Shown here in pieces: positions 51,909 through 60,088 of a stretch of 64,000 nucleotides of DNA. Where the stretch lies: positions 186,001-250,000 of the forward strand of contig NZ_QKNW01000001.1 of NCBI RefSeq assembly GCF_009663395.1, given 5' to 3'. Numbering within the stretch: position 1 is the first letter of the stretch; the number at the start of each line of letters is the position of its first letter. A program made the translations under genes and the position numbers. The stretch is from Halosegnis longus. Lineage in GTDB: Archaea; Halobacteriota; Halobacteria; Halobacteriales; Haloarculaceae. Under the pieces are notes generated by a model, which saw nothing but the letters and a program-made list of their open reading frames with translations, did no database searches and had not been told where the DNA came from.

Positions 51909-52504
51909 ACGAGCCGCCGCCACAGCCGGTCGTACGCCCGACGGGCGCGTCGCCACGCCGGCCGAGCTGCGGCTTGAATTGTCGCCGTCACCGCGGGCCG
52001 AAGGCGCGTCGCTGGCCCCGACTCCTCGGCTCGGGTCACGACCGTCGCAATCGGCGGCGCGTCGAGCCGACGCGCCATCGTATCCGTCTGCTCGGCCGCG
52101 CGAACGCCGCGTTCGGTCGCCGTCGTCGCGAGGACGGTCCGGCTGGCGAACCGGAGCGGTCGCGTCGCGTCCGGGCCGGCCCCCGCGGGGCAGTCGATGA
52201 ACACCGGTCGCGTGCTCTGGGCCAGCCGCGCGAGCGCGGATTCGTAGTCAGCCGTCGGCGTCTCGTAGCTCGCTCCGACGACGGTGATACCGTCAGTCGC
52301 ATCGCCGGCCTCGGAGAGCGAACCGCCGGCCGCGAGCGTCTCGACGCCGCCGGTGTCGACGCCGGCCCGGCGCGCGAGGTCCGGACAGTCGCGGTTCGCG
52401 TCGACCACCACCGGCGCGTAGCCGACCCGAGCGGCGGCAGCGGCGAGCCCGAGGGCGGTCGTCGTCCGTCCGACACCGCCCTTTCCGCCGGCGACTGCGA
52501 GCAC
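51905..52504 (-). CDS. ParA/MinD-family ATPase with Arg in P-loop
   Basis: 199 residues from a GTG at 52504. The P-loop reads GGKGGVGRTTT: the signature lysine after GG is present, but the Walker A lysine (GKT) is Arg. VVVDANRDCPDLARRAG and VFIDCPAGAGPDATRPLRF supply the switch regions. The C-terminal half is arginine-rich and could bind membrane or nucleic acid. Smaller than typical MinD (~260). It diverges from pyrB. Role unknown; the K-to-R change argues for altered ATP hydrolysis. Confidence 0.8.
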   Translation of the reverse strand: MLAVAGGKGGVGRTTTALGLAAAAARVGYAPVVVDANRDCPDLARRAGVDTGGVETLAAGGSLSEAGDATDGITVVGASYETPTADYESALARLAQSTRPVFIDCPAGAGPDATRPLRFASRTVLATTATERGVRAAEQTDTMARRLDAPPIATVVTRAEESGPATRLRPAVTATIQAAARPAWRRARRAYDRLWRRLV

Positions 52505-52611
52505 ACCGGGCGTGCGTCGTCATCGGATAAAAACGTCGACCGCACCCGACCACCGGACGAGAGAGCCGCGTGCCGAAAGCTTGGTAGTGCTCGCAGTCGC
52601 GGAGACACATA

Positions 52612-53514
52612 GTGCGCCACGACCACCTCATCGGCGCGAAACAGCTCTCGCGGGCGGACATCGAATCGGTGCTCGACCGGGCCGCCGAGTTCGACGCCGA
52701 CCCGACCGCCTTCGCCGACGCGCACCCCGATGCGCTGTTGGCGCTCTGTTTCTTCGAGCCGAGTACCCGAACGAAGATGAGCTTCGAAACCGCCATCAAG
52801 CGGCTCGGCGGCGACACCGTCGACATGGGGACCGTCGAGTCGTCGTCGGTCAAGAAGGGCGAGTCGCTCGCCGACACGATGCGCGTCGTCGAAGGATACG
52901 CCGACGGCATCGTCCTCCGCCACCCGAGCGAGGGGGCGGCTCGCCTCGCCGCCGAGTTCGTCGACGTGCCCGTCGTCAACGCCGGGGACGGTGCCGGCCA
53001 ACACCCCTCACAGACCTTACTCGACCTCTACACCATCCGGGAGAACGCCGGGCTGGACGACCTGACGGTCGGCGTGATGGGCGACCTGAAGTACGGCCGC
53101 ACGGTCCACTCGCTTGCCGGCGCGTTGACGAACTTCGACGCCCGGATGCACTTCATCAGTCCCGATTCGCTCCGGCTCCCCCGGAACGTCCGATTCGACC
53201 TCCACGAGTCGGGCGCAGTGGTGAAAGAACACACCGACCTCGACGCCGTGCTCGAAGAGTTGGACGTGTTGTACGTCACGCGCATCCAGCGTGAACGCTT
53301 CCCCGACGAGAGCGAGTACCGCGCCGTCGCCGGCGAGTACCGCATCGACGCCGAGACGCTCAACGACGCGCGCGACGACCTGACGGTGATGCACCCGTTA
53401 CCCCGCGTCGACGAAATCGCGCCGGATATCGACGACACCGACCACGCCCGCTACTTCGAACAGGCCCACAACGGCGTCCCGGTCCGGATGGCGCTGCTCG
53501 ATTCCATGCTATGA
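52612..53514 (+). CDS. pyrB: Aspartate carbamoyltransferase, catalytic chain
   Basis: 300 residues from a GTG. Carbamoyl-phosphate motif [15 protein letters not shown] at residues 47-61, [22 protein letters not shown]-like segment, [18 protein letters not shown] (given in part), aspartate-binding [13 protein letters not shown] and [15 protein letters not shown]. Makes carbamoyl aspartate in pyrimidine synthesis. It overlaps the regulatory gene pyrI by 4 bp. Confidence 0.97.
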   Translation: MRHDHLIGAKQLSRADIESVLDRAAEFDADPTAFADAHPDALLALCFFEPSTRTKMSFETAIKRLGGDTVDMGTVESSSVKKGESLADTMRVVEGYADGIVLRHPSEGAARLAAEFVDVPVVNAGDGAGQHPSQTLLDLYTIRENAGLDDLTVGVMGDLKYGRTVHSLAGALTNFDARMHFISPDSLRLPRNVRFDLHESGAVVKEHTDLDAVLEELDVLYVTRIQRERFPDESEYRAVAGEYRIDAETLNDARDDLTVMHPLPRVDEIAPDIDDTDHARYFEQAHNGVPVRMALLDSML

Positions 53515-53972
53515 CAGACACCGAACTCCGCGTCTCCAAGATTCAAGACGGCACCGTCATCGACCACATCCCCGGCGGCACCGCGCTCCACGTGCTCGCC
53601 GTCCTCGGCATCGACGGCTCCGGCGGCGAGGAGGTCTCCGTCGGGATGAACGTCCCCTCCGACCGGCTCGGCCGGAAGGATATCGTCAAGGTCGAAGACC
53701 GGGAGCTGAGTGCCGACGAGGTGGACGTGCTCTCGCTCATCGCCCCGCAGGCGAGTATCAACATCATCCGCGACTACGAGGTGTCCGAGAAGTCGCGCGT
53801 CTCCCGGCCCACGGAGGTCGTCGGCGTCCTCTCGTGTCCGAACGTGAACTGCATCACCACCGGCGACGAACCGGTCGATTCGGTGTTCGACGTGCTCGAC
53901 GACGGTGTCCGGTGTCGCTACTGCGACACCATCGTGCGCGACGACGTGGCGTCGCTCATCGAGAGTACGTAG
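53511..53972 (+). CDS. pyrI: Aspartate carbamoyltransferase, regulatory chain
   Basis: 153 residues. The nucleotide-binding half begins [24 protein letters not shown]; the zinc half has [11 protein letters not shown] and RCRYCDTIV with the four cysteines (C-x4-C and C-x2-C) that link regulatory to catalytic chains. It should give allosteric control by CTP and ATP, as in bacterial PyrI. Coupled to pyrB by ATGA. Confidence 0.97.
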   Translation: MTDTELRVSKIQDGTVIDHIPGGTALHVLAVLGIDGSGGEEVSVGMNVPSDRLGRKDIVKVEDRELSADEVDVLSLIAPQASINIIRDYEVSEKSRVSRPTEVVGVLSCPNVNCITTGDEPVDSVFDVLDDGVRCRYCDTIVRDDVASLIEST

Positions 53973-53983
53973 ACCAGAAAGAA

Positions 53984-53989
53984 TTTTAC
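53984..53989 (+). promoter_or_regulatory. TATA-like element before the microprotein frame
   Basis: TTTTAC about 21-26 bp before the ATG at 54010, the spacing of a leaderless haloarchaeal message. It supports the small gene at 54010-54081. Confidence 0.4.
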
Positions 53990-54009
53990 GCGCGACTGCG
54001 AGCAATCTA

Positions 54010-54081
54010 ATGATGTCGAAGAAACTACTCGTCGCCGCCGTCGCACTGGTCGCCGTCGTCGCGCTCGTCGCGCGTCGGTAA
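54010..54081 (+). CDS. Putative 23-residue membrane microprotein
   Basis: Reads MMSKKLLVAAVALVAVVALV plus three last residues ARR, then TAA. A lysine pair, one hydrophobic helix of ~16 residues, and a basic end are those of a single-pass membrane peptide, or a signal-peptide-like fragment. It sits between pyrI and the next gene with a promoter-like element at the right distance. Acidic residues are absent, and it could also be a chance frame; no homologs can be checked here. Confidence 0.45.
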   Translation: MMSKKLLVAAVALVAVVALVARR

Positions 54082-54134
54082 CAACCACCCCTTCTTTCGA
54101 ACGACTTACCCCCGAGCGTCGGCTACCGCGGAGC

Positions 54135-55001
54135 ATGTACGGGGTCGTCACGCGGAATCCGGAAGACATCGAGTATCCGGAGTTCGAGCGGAACTTCTTC
54201 GAGGTGAAAGACGTGTCCGGGCGGTCGAACGAGCCGCTCGAAGACGCGGTCAGCATGATTTCCTGTTTCGGCGACAACGCGGCCGGGAGCGAGAACGACG
54301 AGCTCGTGCCCGTCAACCCGGAGGGCCAGGAGGCGACCCGCGACCGCCAGTTCTTCGACTGGGCGTACGTCTGTCCGACCCACGAGGGGTACCGCGAGGG
54401 GCTGCTCGAAATCATCGAGGATTGCGCCGAGGTGAACGCCGACGTGCGACTCGACGACGTGGGGTTTCCCCGCCAGGAGTACTGCTACTGCGACCGGTGT
54501 AACGCCCGCTTCGAGGAGTGGGTAGAGAGTAGACACGAGGCGGGCGAGGGCCCACCGCCCGAGGAGACGACCGTCGACGACCGCTACGAGTGGCGCAGCG
54601 AGGTCATCACCGAGTTCGTCCGGGAGGCCACCGACCGGATTCCCGGTCGGACCTACTTCACGCTGTATCCGGACCCCTACGGCGACCATCTCTACGAGCG
54701 CGCCGGGCTGGATTTGGACGCGCTCGAACCGCTCGTCGACGAGTTCGTGGTTCCGCTGTACGACACCCACTACGGGACGACCTACTGGCTGGAGACCATC
54801 GCATCGGGCTTTCGCGACCGACTGGACACGCCGATGTCGGTCGAGCTGTACGCGGTCGACGTGGACATCGACAATCTCCTGCACGCCGTCGAGGTGGCGG
54901 AAGCGTACAGCGAGAGCGTCCTCTTCGGCTACGACGCCTCGAACGCGCGGGCCGCGCTCCGGCGACAGGAGGCCGAGACGCAGGAGGGCGTGGAGTGGTA
55001 A
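54135..55001 (+). CDS. TIM-barrel-like protein with CxCxxC cluster
   Basis: 288 residues. The strand pattern and DDVGFPRQEYCYCDRCNARFEEW near residue 115 resemble families of putative glycoside hydrolases of the TIM-barrel type, in which an acid is followed by a cysteine cluster C-x-C-x2-C. Other acidic motifs are FTLYPDPYGDHL and VVPLYDTHYGTTYW. No signal peptide, so it would be cytoplasmic. Family assignment is tentative, and it could be a carbohydrate enzyme or an unrelated barrel. Confidence 0.65.
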   Translation: MYGVVTRNPEDIEYPEFERNFFEVKDVSGRSNEPLEDAVSMISCFGDNAAGSENDELVPVNPEGQEATRDRQFFDWAYVCPTHEGYREGLLEIIEDCAEVNADVRLDDVGFPRQEYCYCDRCNARFEEWVESRHEAGEGPPPEETTVDDRYEWRSEVITEFVREATDRIPGRTYFTLYPDPYGDHLYERAGLDLDALEPLVDEFVVPLYDTHYGTTYWLETIASGFRDRLDTPMSVELYAVDVDIDNLLHAVEVAEAYSESVLFGYDASNARAALRRQEAETQEGVEW

Positions 55002-55047
55002 TCCGACGAAACGACGCGCTTTTTGCTCGTTCGCTGGAATCGCGGGT

Positions 55048-55251
55048 ATGAGCTTCGAAGAGGACGACGAGGTCGTGCTGCACGACGAGCACAGCGAACA
55101 CGACGGCGAGGTCGGCATCGTCCAGAGCGTCTCCGAGACGATGTTCGGCGACGAACAGTACGTCATCTCCTTCGAGGACGGCCAGGAGGCCGGCATCGCG
55201 GCCGACTCTCTGACCGCCGCCGAGGAGAACAGCGAGGACGACGAGGAGTAA
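55048..55251 (+). CDS. Small acidic beta-barrel protein (DUF1918-like)
   Basis: 67 residues: EEDDEVVLHDEHSEHDGEVGIV, then GDEQYVISFEDGQEAGI and an acidic end. The pattern of four to five short strands with DGEVGIV is that of an SH3/KOW-like barrel, close to DUF1918. It stops 1 bp before the RNA-binding protein gene, so the pair is likely co-translated. A role with nucleic acid or ribosomes is possible but unproven. Confidence 0.68.
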   Translation: MSFEEDDEVVLHDEHSEHDGEVGIVQSVSETMFGDEQYVISFEDGQEAGIAADSLTAAEENSEDDEE

Positions 55252-55252
55252 C

Positions 55253-55693
55253 GTGGCGTCGGTCCCGTTCCACTACGTCGACCTCCGGGCGTTCTGTTAC
55301 GTCACGGAAGACAGAAAGCGCGTCGCGGACGCGCTCCGGACGTTCATCCCCGACGACGACGAGTTGGAACTGGACTACGCCGAGACGGAGGGGTTCAACG
55401 GCGACCGCATCCTCGTGGTCTCCATCCGGCTGGAGCGCGCAGACGAGATGCGCCACGTGTTGTCGAAACTCACCGAACTGGACGACATCGACACCGTCGT
55501 CAGGGAACTCGACCACCGCGTCGACGAGGACTGCACCTTCTTCCTGACGCTGGACAAGCAGGCCGCGTTCCGCGGTGACGTCGTACGGGGCGACGGGATT
55601 ACCCTCCGCGCGAAGGTGGAGGCGTATCCGGCGAAGAAGGAACACGCCGTCGAGAACGTCGCCGAGACGCTCGCCTCGCTGCGCGGCGACTAA
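55253..55693 (+). CDS. RNA-binding domain protein (PF01877-like, exosome-linked)
   Basis: 146 residues from a GTG. The archaeal RNA-binding family signature is recognisable: HYVDLRAFCYVTEDRKRVADALR at the start, LERADEMRHVLSKL, and LTLDKQAAFRGDVV. Members lie near exosome and tRNA-processing genes in archaea and are thought to bind RNA, but the biochemical role is unknown. Linked to the DUF1918-like gene by 1 bp. Convergent with the BCCT transporter, 3 bp apart. Confidence 0.8.
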   Translation: MASVPFHYVDLRAFCYVTEDRKRVADALRTFIPDDDELELDYAETEGFNGDRILVVSIRLERADEMRHVLSKLTELDDIDTVVRELDHRVDEDCTFFLTLDKQAAFRGDVVRGDGITLRAKVEAYPAKKEHAVENVAETLASLRGD

Positions 55694-55696
55694 CCG

Positions 55697-57295
55697 TCAG
55701 TCGTCGTCGGCCGGCCGCTCGGTCGGCTGTGGTCCCGCTTTCTCCTGGGTGAACACCGCCGCGCCGTACCGCGAGGAGAGCCGCCAGAGGAAGCTGCCGA
55801 AGGCGGCCACACAGACGAACGCGAACGGTGCGCCCGTGATGATGACCGACGAGCGGAGCGCGTCCGCGCCGCCCAGCACGACGAGAGTCGAGGCGATGAT
55901 TCCCTGCAGGATGCCCCAAAAGAGTCGGTTGACGCGGCTCGGCGACGCCTCGCCGCCGGTGGTCAACATCGCCACGGCCAGCGTCGACGAGTCGGCCGAG
56001 GTGGCGAAGAAGGTCACTACGAGCACGAAGAAGCCGACGCTCCAAACTGCACCGAGGGGAAGCGCGCCGAAGAGCGCGTAGCCGGCGACCCCATTGCCGT
56101 ACTCGGAGATCGCGCCGATGATGTCGGCCGCGCCGGCCTGCTGGAGCAGCATCGACGTGCCGCCGATGACGGTGAACCAGACGACGGAGACGGCGGACAT
56201 GCTCACGAAGCCCGTGAACAACACCTGTCGAATCGTCCGGCCGCGGGAGATGCGCGCGAGGAACAGCCCGACGAACGGTGCCCACGCGAGATACCACGCC
56301 CAGTAGAACACCGTCCAGTAGGAACTCCACGACGCGCCGCCCTCGACGCCGTTCCCGGTAAAGAGGCTCATCGCGAAGAACTCCGAGAGGTAGGTCCCGA
56401 CCGCCGCCGTCCCGAGGTTGAGAATCTCGAGCGTCGGACCGAGGAGGAACGTCACCGACAACAGTCCCATCATCAACGCGAGATTGAAATCCGAGAGCCG
56501 GCGAATCCCGCGGTCGACGCCGGCCAGCAGCGAAATCGTGAACACCGTCGTGATGCCGACGACGGCGAGGAGCGTCTCGACGCTGCCGAACTCGACGCCG
56601 GTGAGGTACGTCACCCCGGTGAGCAGTTGGGTCGCGATGAAGCCGAGCCCGGTCGCGATACCCCCGAGCGTAGCGATGACCGCCAGCGTGTCGACCGTCC
56701 GCCCGACGACGCCGTCCAGATTCTCACGTCCGAGTATGGGAATCAGCGCCGTCGACACGCGGAACGGTGCGCCCCGATTGTAGACGTAGTACGCGACGGG
56801 AATCCCGACGGCGAGATACGCCCCCCACGCCGACAGCCCGTAGTGGAAGAGGCTGTACGCGAGGGCCGGAATCATCGCCGCGTCGGTCTGTGGTGCCGTC
56901 TCGGCGAACAGCGGCGGCACCGTCTGGAAATGCGTAATCGACTCCGACGGGCCGAAGAAGACGACGCCGGCGGAGAGTCCGGCGGAGAAGAACATCGCGA
57001 GATACGAGAACTGTCCGTACTCTGGGTCGCCGTCCCCGAGTTTGATGTTCCCGTACGGACTGACCATCAGGTACGCACCGATAGCGACCAACAGCAGGAC
57101 GCTCCCGAGATACAGCCACGCGAGGTTCTGCCCGACGACGGTAAACGCCCGATTGATACCCGTCTGCACGAGACTCGTCCGGAGACCGGCGAGTGCCACG
57201 AACGCGAGTGTCACCACCAACCCCCCGACGAACGGCACGGGGTCGATTTCCGTGAGGAACCGCGCGATGGGTCCCTCGTCGCTCTCCTGACTCAT
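55697..57295 (-). CDS. BCCT-family osmolyte transporter
   Basis: 532 residues from the ATG at 57295, about twelve helices. The family region of the eighth helix reads WSSYWTVFYWAWYLAWAPFVGLFLARISRGRTIRQ (in part), with the aromatic box that binds trimethylammonium groups. ATSADSSTLAVAMLTTGG is the conserved later stretch. Transports glycine betaine, choline or carnitine with sodium or proton, useful for osmoadaptation in a halophile. A longer start upstream lacks support and a TATA box lies close. Converges with the RNA-binding gene. Confidence 0.95.
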   Translation of the reverse strand: MSQESDEGPIARFLTEIDPVPFVGGLVVTLAFVALAGLRTSLVQTGINRAFTVVGQNLAWLYLGSVLLLVAIGAYLMVSPYGNIKLGDGDPEYGQFSYLAMFFSAGLSAGVVFFGPSESITHFQTVPPLFAETAPQTDAAMIPALAYSLFHYGLSAWGAYLAVGIPVAYYVYNRGAPFRVSTALIPILGRENLDGVVGRTVDTLAVIATLGGIATGLGFIATQLLTGVTYLTGVEFGSVETLLAVVGITTVFTISLLAGVDRGIRRLSDFNLALMMGLLSVTFLLGPTLEILNLGTAAVGTYLSEFFAMSLFTGNGVEGGASWSSYWTVFYWAWYLAWAPFVGLFLARISRGRTIRQVLFTGFVSMSAVSVVWFTVIGGTSMLLQQAGAADIIGAISEYGNGVAGYALFGALPLGAVWSVGFFVLVVTFFATSADSSTLAVAMLTTGGEASPSRVNRLFWGILQGIIASTLVVLGGADALRSSVIITGAPFAFVCVAAFGSFLWRLSSRYGAAVFTQEKAGPQPTERPADDD

Positions 57296-57330
57296 AGCAG
57301 TCGCATACGACACACAACGGTCGCGATTCG

Positions 57331-57338
57331 GAAATATT
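57331..57338 (-). promoter_or_regulatory. TATA box of the BCCT gene
   Basis: On the minus strand the AT-rich core CAATATTTCC lies 36-43 bp before the ATG at 57295, implying a leader of about a dozen nucleotides. Confidence 0.55.
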
Positions 57339-57445
57339 GTGTGCGAGAACGGGCGACATACCGGCGCAGTCGGGTGTTTCGTGTCGCATCGGCGAGTACA
57401 GAATTTCGGTGACGGCGTCGTCCCCCTCGTCACTCCGTTCCTCAG

Positions 57446-57469
57446 TGCGTGGGACCGGATTCGAACCGG
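57446..57469 (-). repeat. Copy of the 3' end of tRNA-Leu
   Basis: 24 bp identical to 57545-57568, the T-arm half and acceptor strand of the tRNA-Leu gene (GAACCGG.. direction: GGTTCGAATCCGGTCCCACGCA core on the minus strand, quoted here in part). No matching 5' acceptor GCGTGGG lies upstream, so it is not a second tRNA. It lies 99 bp from the intact copy, with GTCGCTCGC twice in tandem in between. Either a partial duplication or an attachment-site trace. Confidence 0.75.
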
Positions 57470-57544
57470 AGTCGCTCGCGTCGCTCGCGACAGGGTTCAG
57501 AATCCGTGGCACAGACACAACTCTCACGGTCGTTCGAGTCGGTA

Positions 57545-57629
57545 TGCGTGGGACCGGATTCGAACCGGCGGACCTCTACAGGACAGCGTCCTAAGCGCTG
57601 CGCCGTTGGCCTAGCTTGGCTACCCACGC
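57545..57629 (-). tRNA. tRNA-Leu (anticodon TAG)
   Basis: 85 nt on the minus strand. Acceptor GCGTGGG pairs with CCCACGC, anticodon stem CAGCG/CGCTG with loop CTTAGGA gives TAG, the variable arm is long (type II), and the T-arm carries GGTTCGAATCC. Discriminator A; no CCA encoded; no intron. It lies between the BCCT gene and the MOSC gene. Confidence 0.96.
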
Positions 57630-57662
57630 GCGTCCCGAAATCCGCCGACGCGAACCAAGAAG

Positions 57663-58181
57663 CTAACGTTGTGACTCGCGGTCGCGAATCGCCGCCGCCA
57701 ACCCCTCGCCGTCGAAGGCGGTGTCTTCCAGATACTCGATGGCGTCGCCGACGCCGAACGGTCCCGGTTCGACTACGTCCGCACAGATACCCCCGCGGTC
57801 CCGGAGCGCGTCCATCAGTCCGTCGAGTTCGGCGACCGCCTCGACGTGGCGACACGGCGGGCGCGGCCGCGTCCCCTCGAACACCGCCTCGCCGACGCGA
57901 AAGCGGGCGTCGAGGAGGTCGGACAGGTCCACGTCACGGGTGACGACGTTGCGGCGGTGTTGGCCCTCCGAGAGGTCGAGGCCGACCTCCTCGCGGATGC
58001 GGTCGAGGGCCTCGCCGGCGACGAAGGTCACCGCACACACGTCGAACGGGGAGTAGTAGCCCGTTCCGCGCTGATACCGGTCGCCGGCGAGTCCACCGTC
58101 GACGGCTTCGATTCGTTCGACGGAGTCCATCGGCGCACTCCCCTCGGCTGTCGTCCAAATCTGCGTGACGCGTCCGGCCAT
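57663..58181 (-). CDS. MOSC-domain protein
   Basis: 172 residues. GGLAGDRYQRGTGYYSP near residue 29, then TRDVDLSDLLDARFRVGEAVFEGTRPRPPC with the conserved cysteine at 110, and GGICADVVEPGPFGVGD. MOSC domains occur in molybdenum-cofactor sulfurase and mARC-like proteins and bind a sulfur or molybdopterin group at this cysteine. Stand-alone form without rhodanese or PLP part. Substrate unknown. Confidence 0.9.
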   Translation of the reverse strand: MAGRVTQIWTTAEGSAPMDSVERIEAVDGGLAGDRYQRGTGYYSPFDVCAVTFVAGEALDRIREEVGLDLSEGQHRRNVVTRDVDLSDLLDARFRVGEAVFEGTRPRPPCRHVEAVAELDGLMDALRDRGGICADVVEPGPFGVGDAIEYLEDTAFDGEGLAAAIRDRESQR

Positions 58182-58253
58182 ACGGTAGTTCAGTACGCGA
58201 GCGGCAAAGCAGTAGCCCCGAAGACACTTGTCGGTGGTCGCACAGGCACGGAT

Positions 58254-58604
58254 ATGCCCTCCCGACGTGCGGTGTTAGCGACGACGGCCGCAGCGGTCGC
58301 AGCCACGGGTGGCTGTCTCTACGACCACCCCGACCCGGAGCCGACGCCGAACCCGAGTTGCGACCACGCGAGCGTGAGCGACCTCCGAATCGACCGGACG
58401 GAGACGGAGTCGGGCGAACGACGGTACGCGGTCGTCGAGGTGGCCGTGACGGAGCTACCGGCACCGGCGCTCGTCGCGGAAATCACTACGTGCGACGGGA
58501 GCGAGCGGCTGCGCCGGTCGCTGTCCGAGACCGGAACACAGGAGTTCAGGTTCGGCCCGTACGAGTGTCTCGACGGCATCACGCCGCAGTTTGCCGACTG
58601 CTGA
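58254..58604 (+). CDS. Tat-type lipoprotein
   Basis: 116 residues from the ATG at 58254, with a Tat signal SRRAVLATTAAAVAATGGC ending in a lipobox (TGGC), so it is probably exported by Tat and anchored by a lipid on the cysteine at about residue 21, the usual haloarchaeal route. The mature region begins with Asp/Pro-rich spacer, then a beta-rich domain with cysteine pairs (CDHAS, TTCDG, YECL, ADC). Function unknown. Confidence 0.75.
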   Translation: MPSRRAVLATTAAAVAATGGCLYDHPDPEPTPNPSCDHASVSDLRIDRTETESGERRYAVVEVAVTELPAPALVAEITTCDGSERLRRSLSETGTQEFRFGPYECLDGITPQFADC

Positions 58605-58729
58605 GTTGAACTCCGGTACATCCCCGTTCCGACTGCCGGAGACTCGAAAGCAGACGGGAACGCGCGTCTCGTCGGGCACGCCCCCTCAACCGTGGGAAAA
58701 TTGAAGCCGCTCGGTGCCCGACTCGCGGT

Positions 58730-59038
58730 ATGTACCGCGCGAGCGACGAGGTGGACAACGAGGCGTGGCTCGCCGACCTCGAACGCGCCTGCGACCGGCT
58801 CGACCTCCCGAGCGAGACGCGCTCGCGGGCCGCGGATTTGTTCTTATCGACGGTGCCGGACGGCGACCGGTCGAAGCAGCCGGCGCTCGCGGCGGCGCTT
58901 TACGTTGCGACGCTCGCCACCGGCGAACGCCGGTCACAGGGTGAGGTGGCCGACGCCGTCGGCGTCTCGCGGCTCTCGGTCCAACAGCGCTGGAAGTCGC
59001 TGATGGAGTCTGCGGGGCTGGAGCCGCCGAGTTGGTAG
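58730..59038 (+). CDS. Single TFB cyclin-repeat protein
   Basis: 102 residues matching the C-terminal cyclin repeat of transcription factor B: helix ADLFLSTVP, then PALAAALYVATLATGERRSQGEVADAVGVSRLSVQQRWKSLM (in part), including the helix-turn-helix that contacts BRE DNA. There is no zinc ribbon, B-finger or first cyclin repeat, so it cannot recruit polymerase like TFB. Could be a DNA-binding regulator or modulator of TFB. It abuts coaD convergently, 1 bp apart. Assigned by motif, not by alignment tool. Confidence 0.72.
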   Translation: MYRASDEVDNEAWLADLERACDRLDLPSETRSRAADLFLSTVPDGDRSKQPALAAALYVATLATGERRSQGEVADAVGVSRLSVQQRWKSLMESAGLEPPSW

Positions 59039-59530
59039 CTACTCGCGTGTCGCCTCGCGCCCGTCGCGGTCGGGTGTGAGGTTGCCGTGCGCGTCGATTT
59101 CTCCGTTGACGATGCGCGTCGAGGAGATGATACCGCCGTCCTCTGCGGTGACGTGGTCGACGACCTCGATGTCGAGCGGGTCGAGTCCCTTCTCGCGGCG
59201 AATCTCGTTGATCGTCTCGCCGCCGTCTTCGGTTTCGGGCGAGACGATGAGCACGTCGAAGCCGGGTTCGGTGGCGATACCGGTCGGCTCCGTGAGTTCG
59301 CGAATCTCGAACTCGCGGTCGTGTTCGGTCGCGAGGTCGGAAAGCGCGGCCGCGAGGTCGGCTTTTCGCTCGTCGAACGGGCGGACGTAGCGCTCTTCGT
59401 TGCGCGTCTTGGGCGCGAGCGAGTCGCTCGTCAGCCCGACGGTCACGTCGCCAAGCTCGAAGGCGCGAGCAAAGAGTGCGCGGTGGCCGTCGTGGACCGG
59501 GTCGAACGTCCCCCCGAGCGCGACCTGCAT
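59039..59530 (-). CDS. coaD: Phosphopantetheine adenylyltransferase (archaeal)
   Basis: 163 residues, archaeal PPAT. GGTFDPVHDGHRALFARA contains the HxGH nucleotide site, LAPKTRNEERYVRPFDERKADL follows, and IISSTRIVNGEID is the ISSTxIR-type ending. It transfers AMP to phosphopantetheine in coenzyme A synthesis. An acidic/basic tail (NLTPDRDGREATRE) extends the fold. Convergent with the TFB-repeat gene. Confidence 0.93.
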   Translation of the reverse strand: MQVALGGTFDPVHDGHRALFARAFELGDVTVGLTSDSLAPKTRNEERYVRPFDERKADLAAALSDLATEHDREFEIRELTEPTGIATEPGFDVLIVSPETEDGGETINEIRREKGLDPLDIEVVDHVTAEDGGIISSTRIVNGEIDAHGNLTPDRDGREATRE

Positions 59531-59577
59531 ATCCGGTCCAGAGCGGCCCCCGGTAAAGCCGTTCCGCTCGGCTCCCG

Positions 59578-60033
59578 TCAGTCGTCGTCGCTGACGGAAA
59601 TCGAGACGGGCCCGTCCCCGCGGCGGTCGCGCTCGCGGGCGTCGTCACCGAGCACGGCGTCGAGTTCGAACACCGTGTTCAGCTCCGCCTGCACGTCGTC
59701 GACGATGTCGGCCACGAGTTCGCTGGGTGCGATGGTCTCGTACTCGTAGGGGTTGTTGCCGGCCCCCGCCGCGGAGCGCTTTTCTCGCAACACGATACCT
59801 TCCTGGTGGAGTGCGGCCAGCGACTCGCGGACCGTGCTCGGATACAGCCCGGTCCCCTCGGCGATTTCCTCGCTCGTCGCCGGGGCGTGTGTCCGGAGAT
59901 ACACGTAGATGCGCGCTCGCGTCTCCGTGTCGAGCACCCACGCGAGTAAATCGAGGATGCGGTCGTCGAGCCCCTCTGTCGCCGCCAGTCGTTGTCGCGG
60001 CTCCCCACCCGTCTCGGAGTCGTCAGAGCTCAT
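59578..60033 (-). CDS. Winged-helix transcriptional regulator
   Basis: 151 residues from the ATG at 60033. ILDLLAWVLDTETRARIYVYLRTHAPATSEEIAEGTGLYPSTVRESLAALHQEGIVLRE (in part) is a winged-helix DNA-binding domain of the TrmB/ArsR-like archaeal type, residues ~25-95, with a Gly-rich NNPYEYE wing. The C-terminal end is an acidic helix. Neighbours are coaD and gshA on the same strand, but no operator is seen. Target unknown. Confidence 0.82.
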   Translation of the reverse strand: MSSDDSETGGEPRQRLAATEGLDDRILDLLAWVLDTETRARIYVYLRTHAPATSEEIAEGTGLYPSTVRESLAALHQEGIVLREKRSAAGAGNNPYEYETIAPSELVADIVDDVQAELNTVFELDAVLGDDARERDRRGDGPVSISVSDDD

Positions 60034-60088
60034 CGTTCGGTCGATGGTGAGGGGTTTCGAAGGAAAAAACGCCACGCTCAGCGTACCC

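Noticed and set aside
57446-57544. A second complete tRNA-Leu
   Set aside because: No 5' acceptor strand GCGTGGG, D-arm or anticodon arm is present; only the 3' 24 nt match.
57446-57629. Integrated mobile element at tRNA-Leu
   Set aside because: No integrase or other element gene lies within the 75-bp spacer or nearby; the repeat alone does not show an element.
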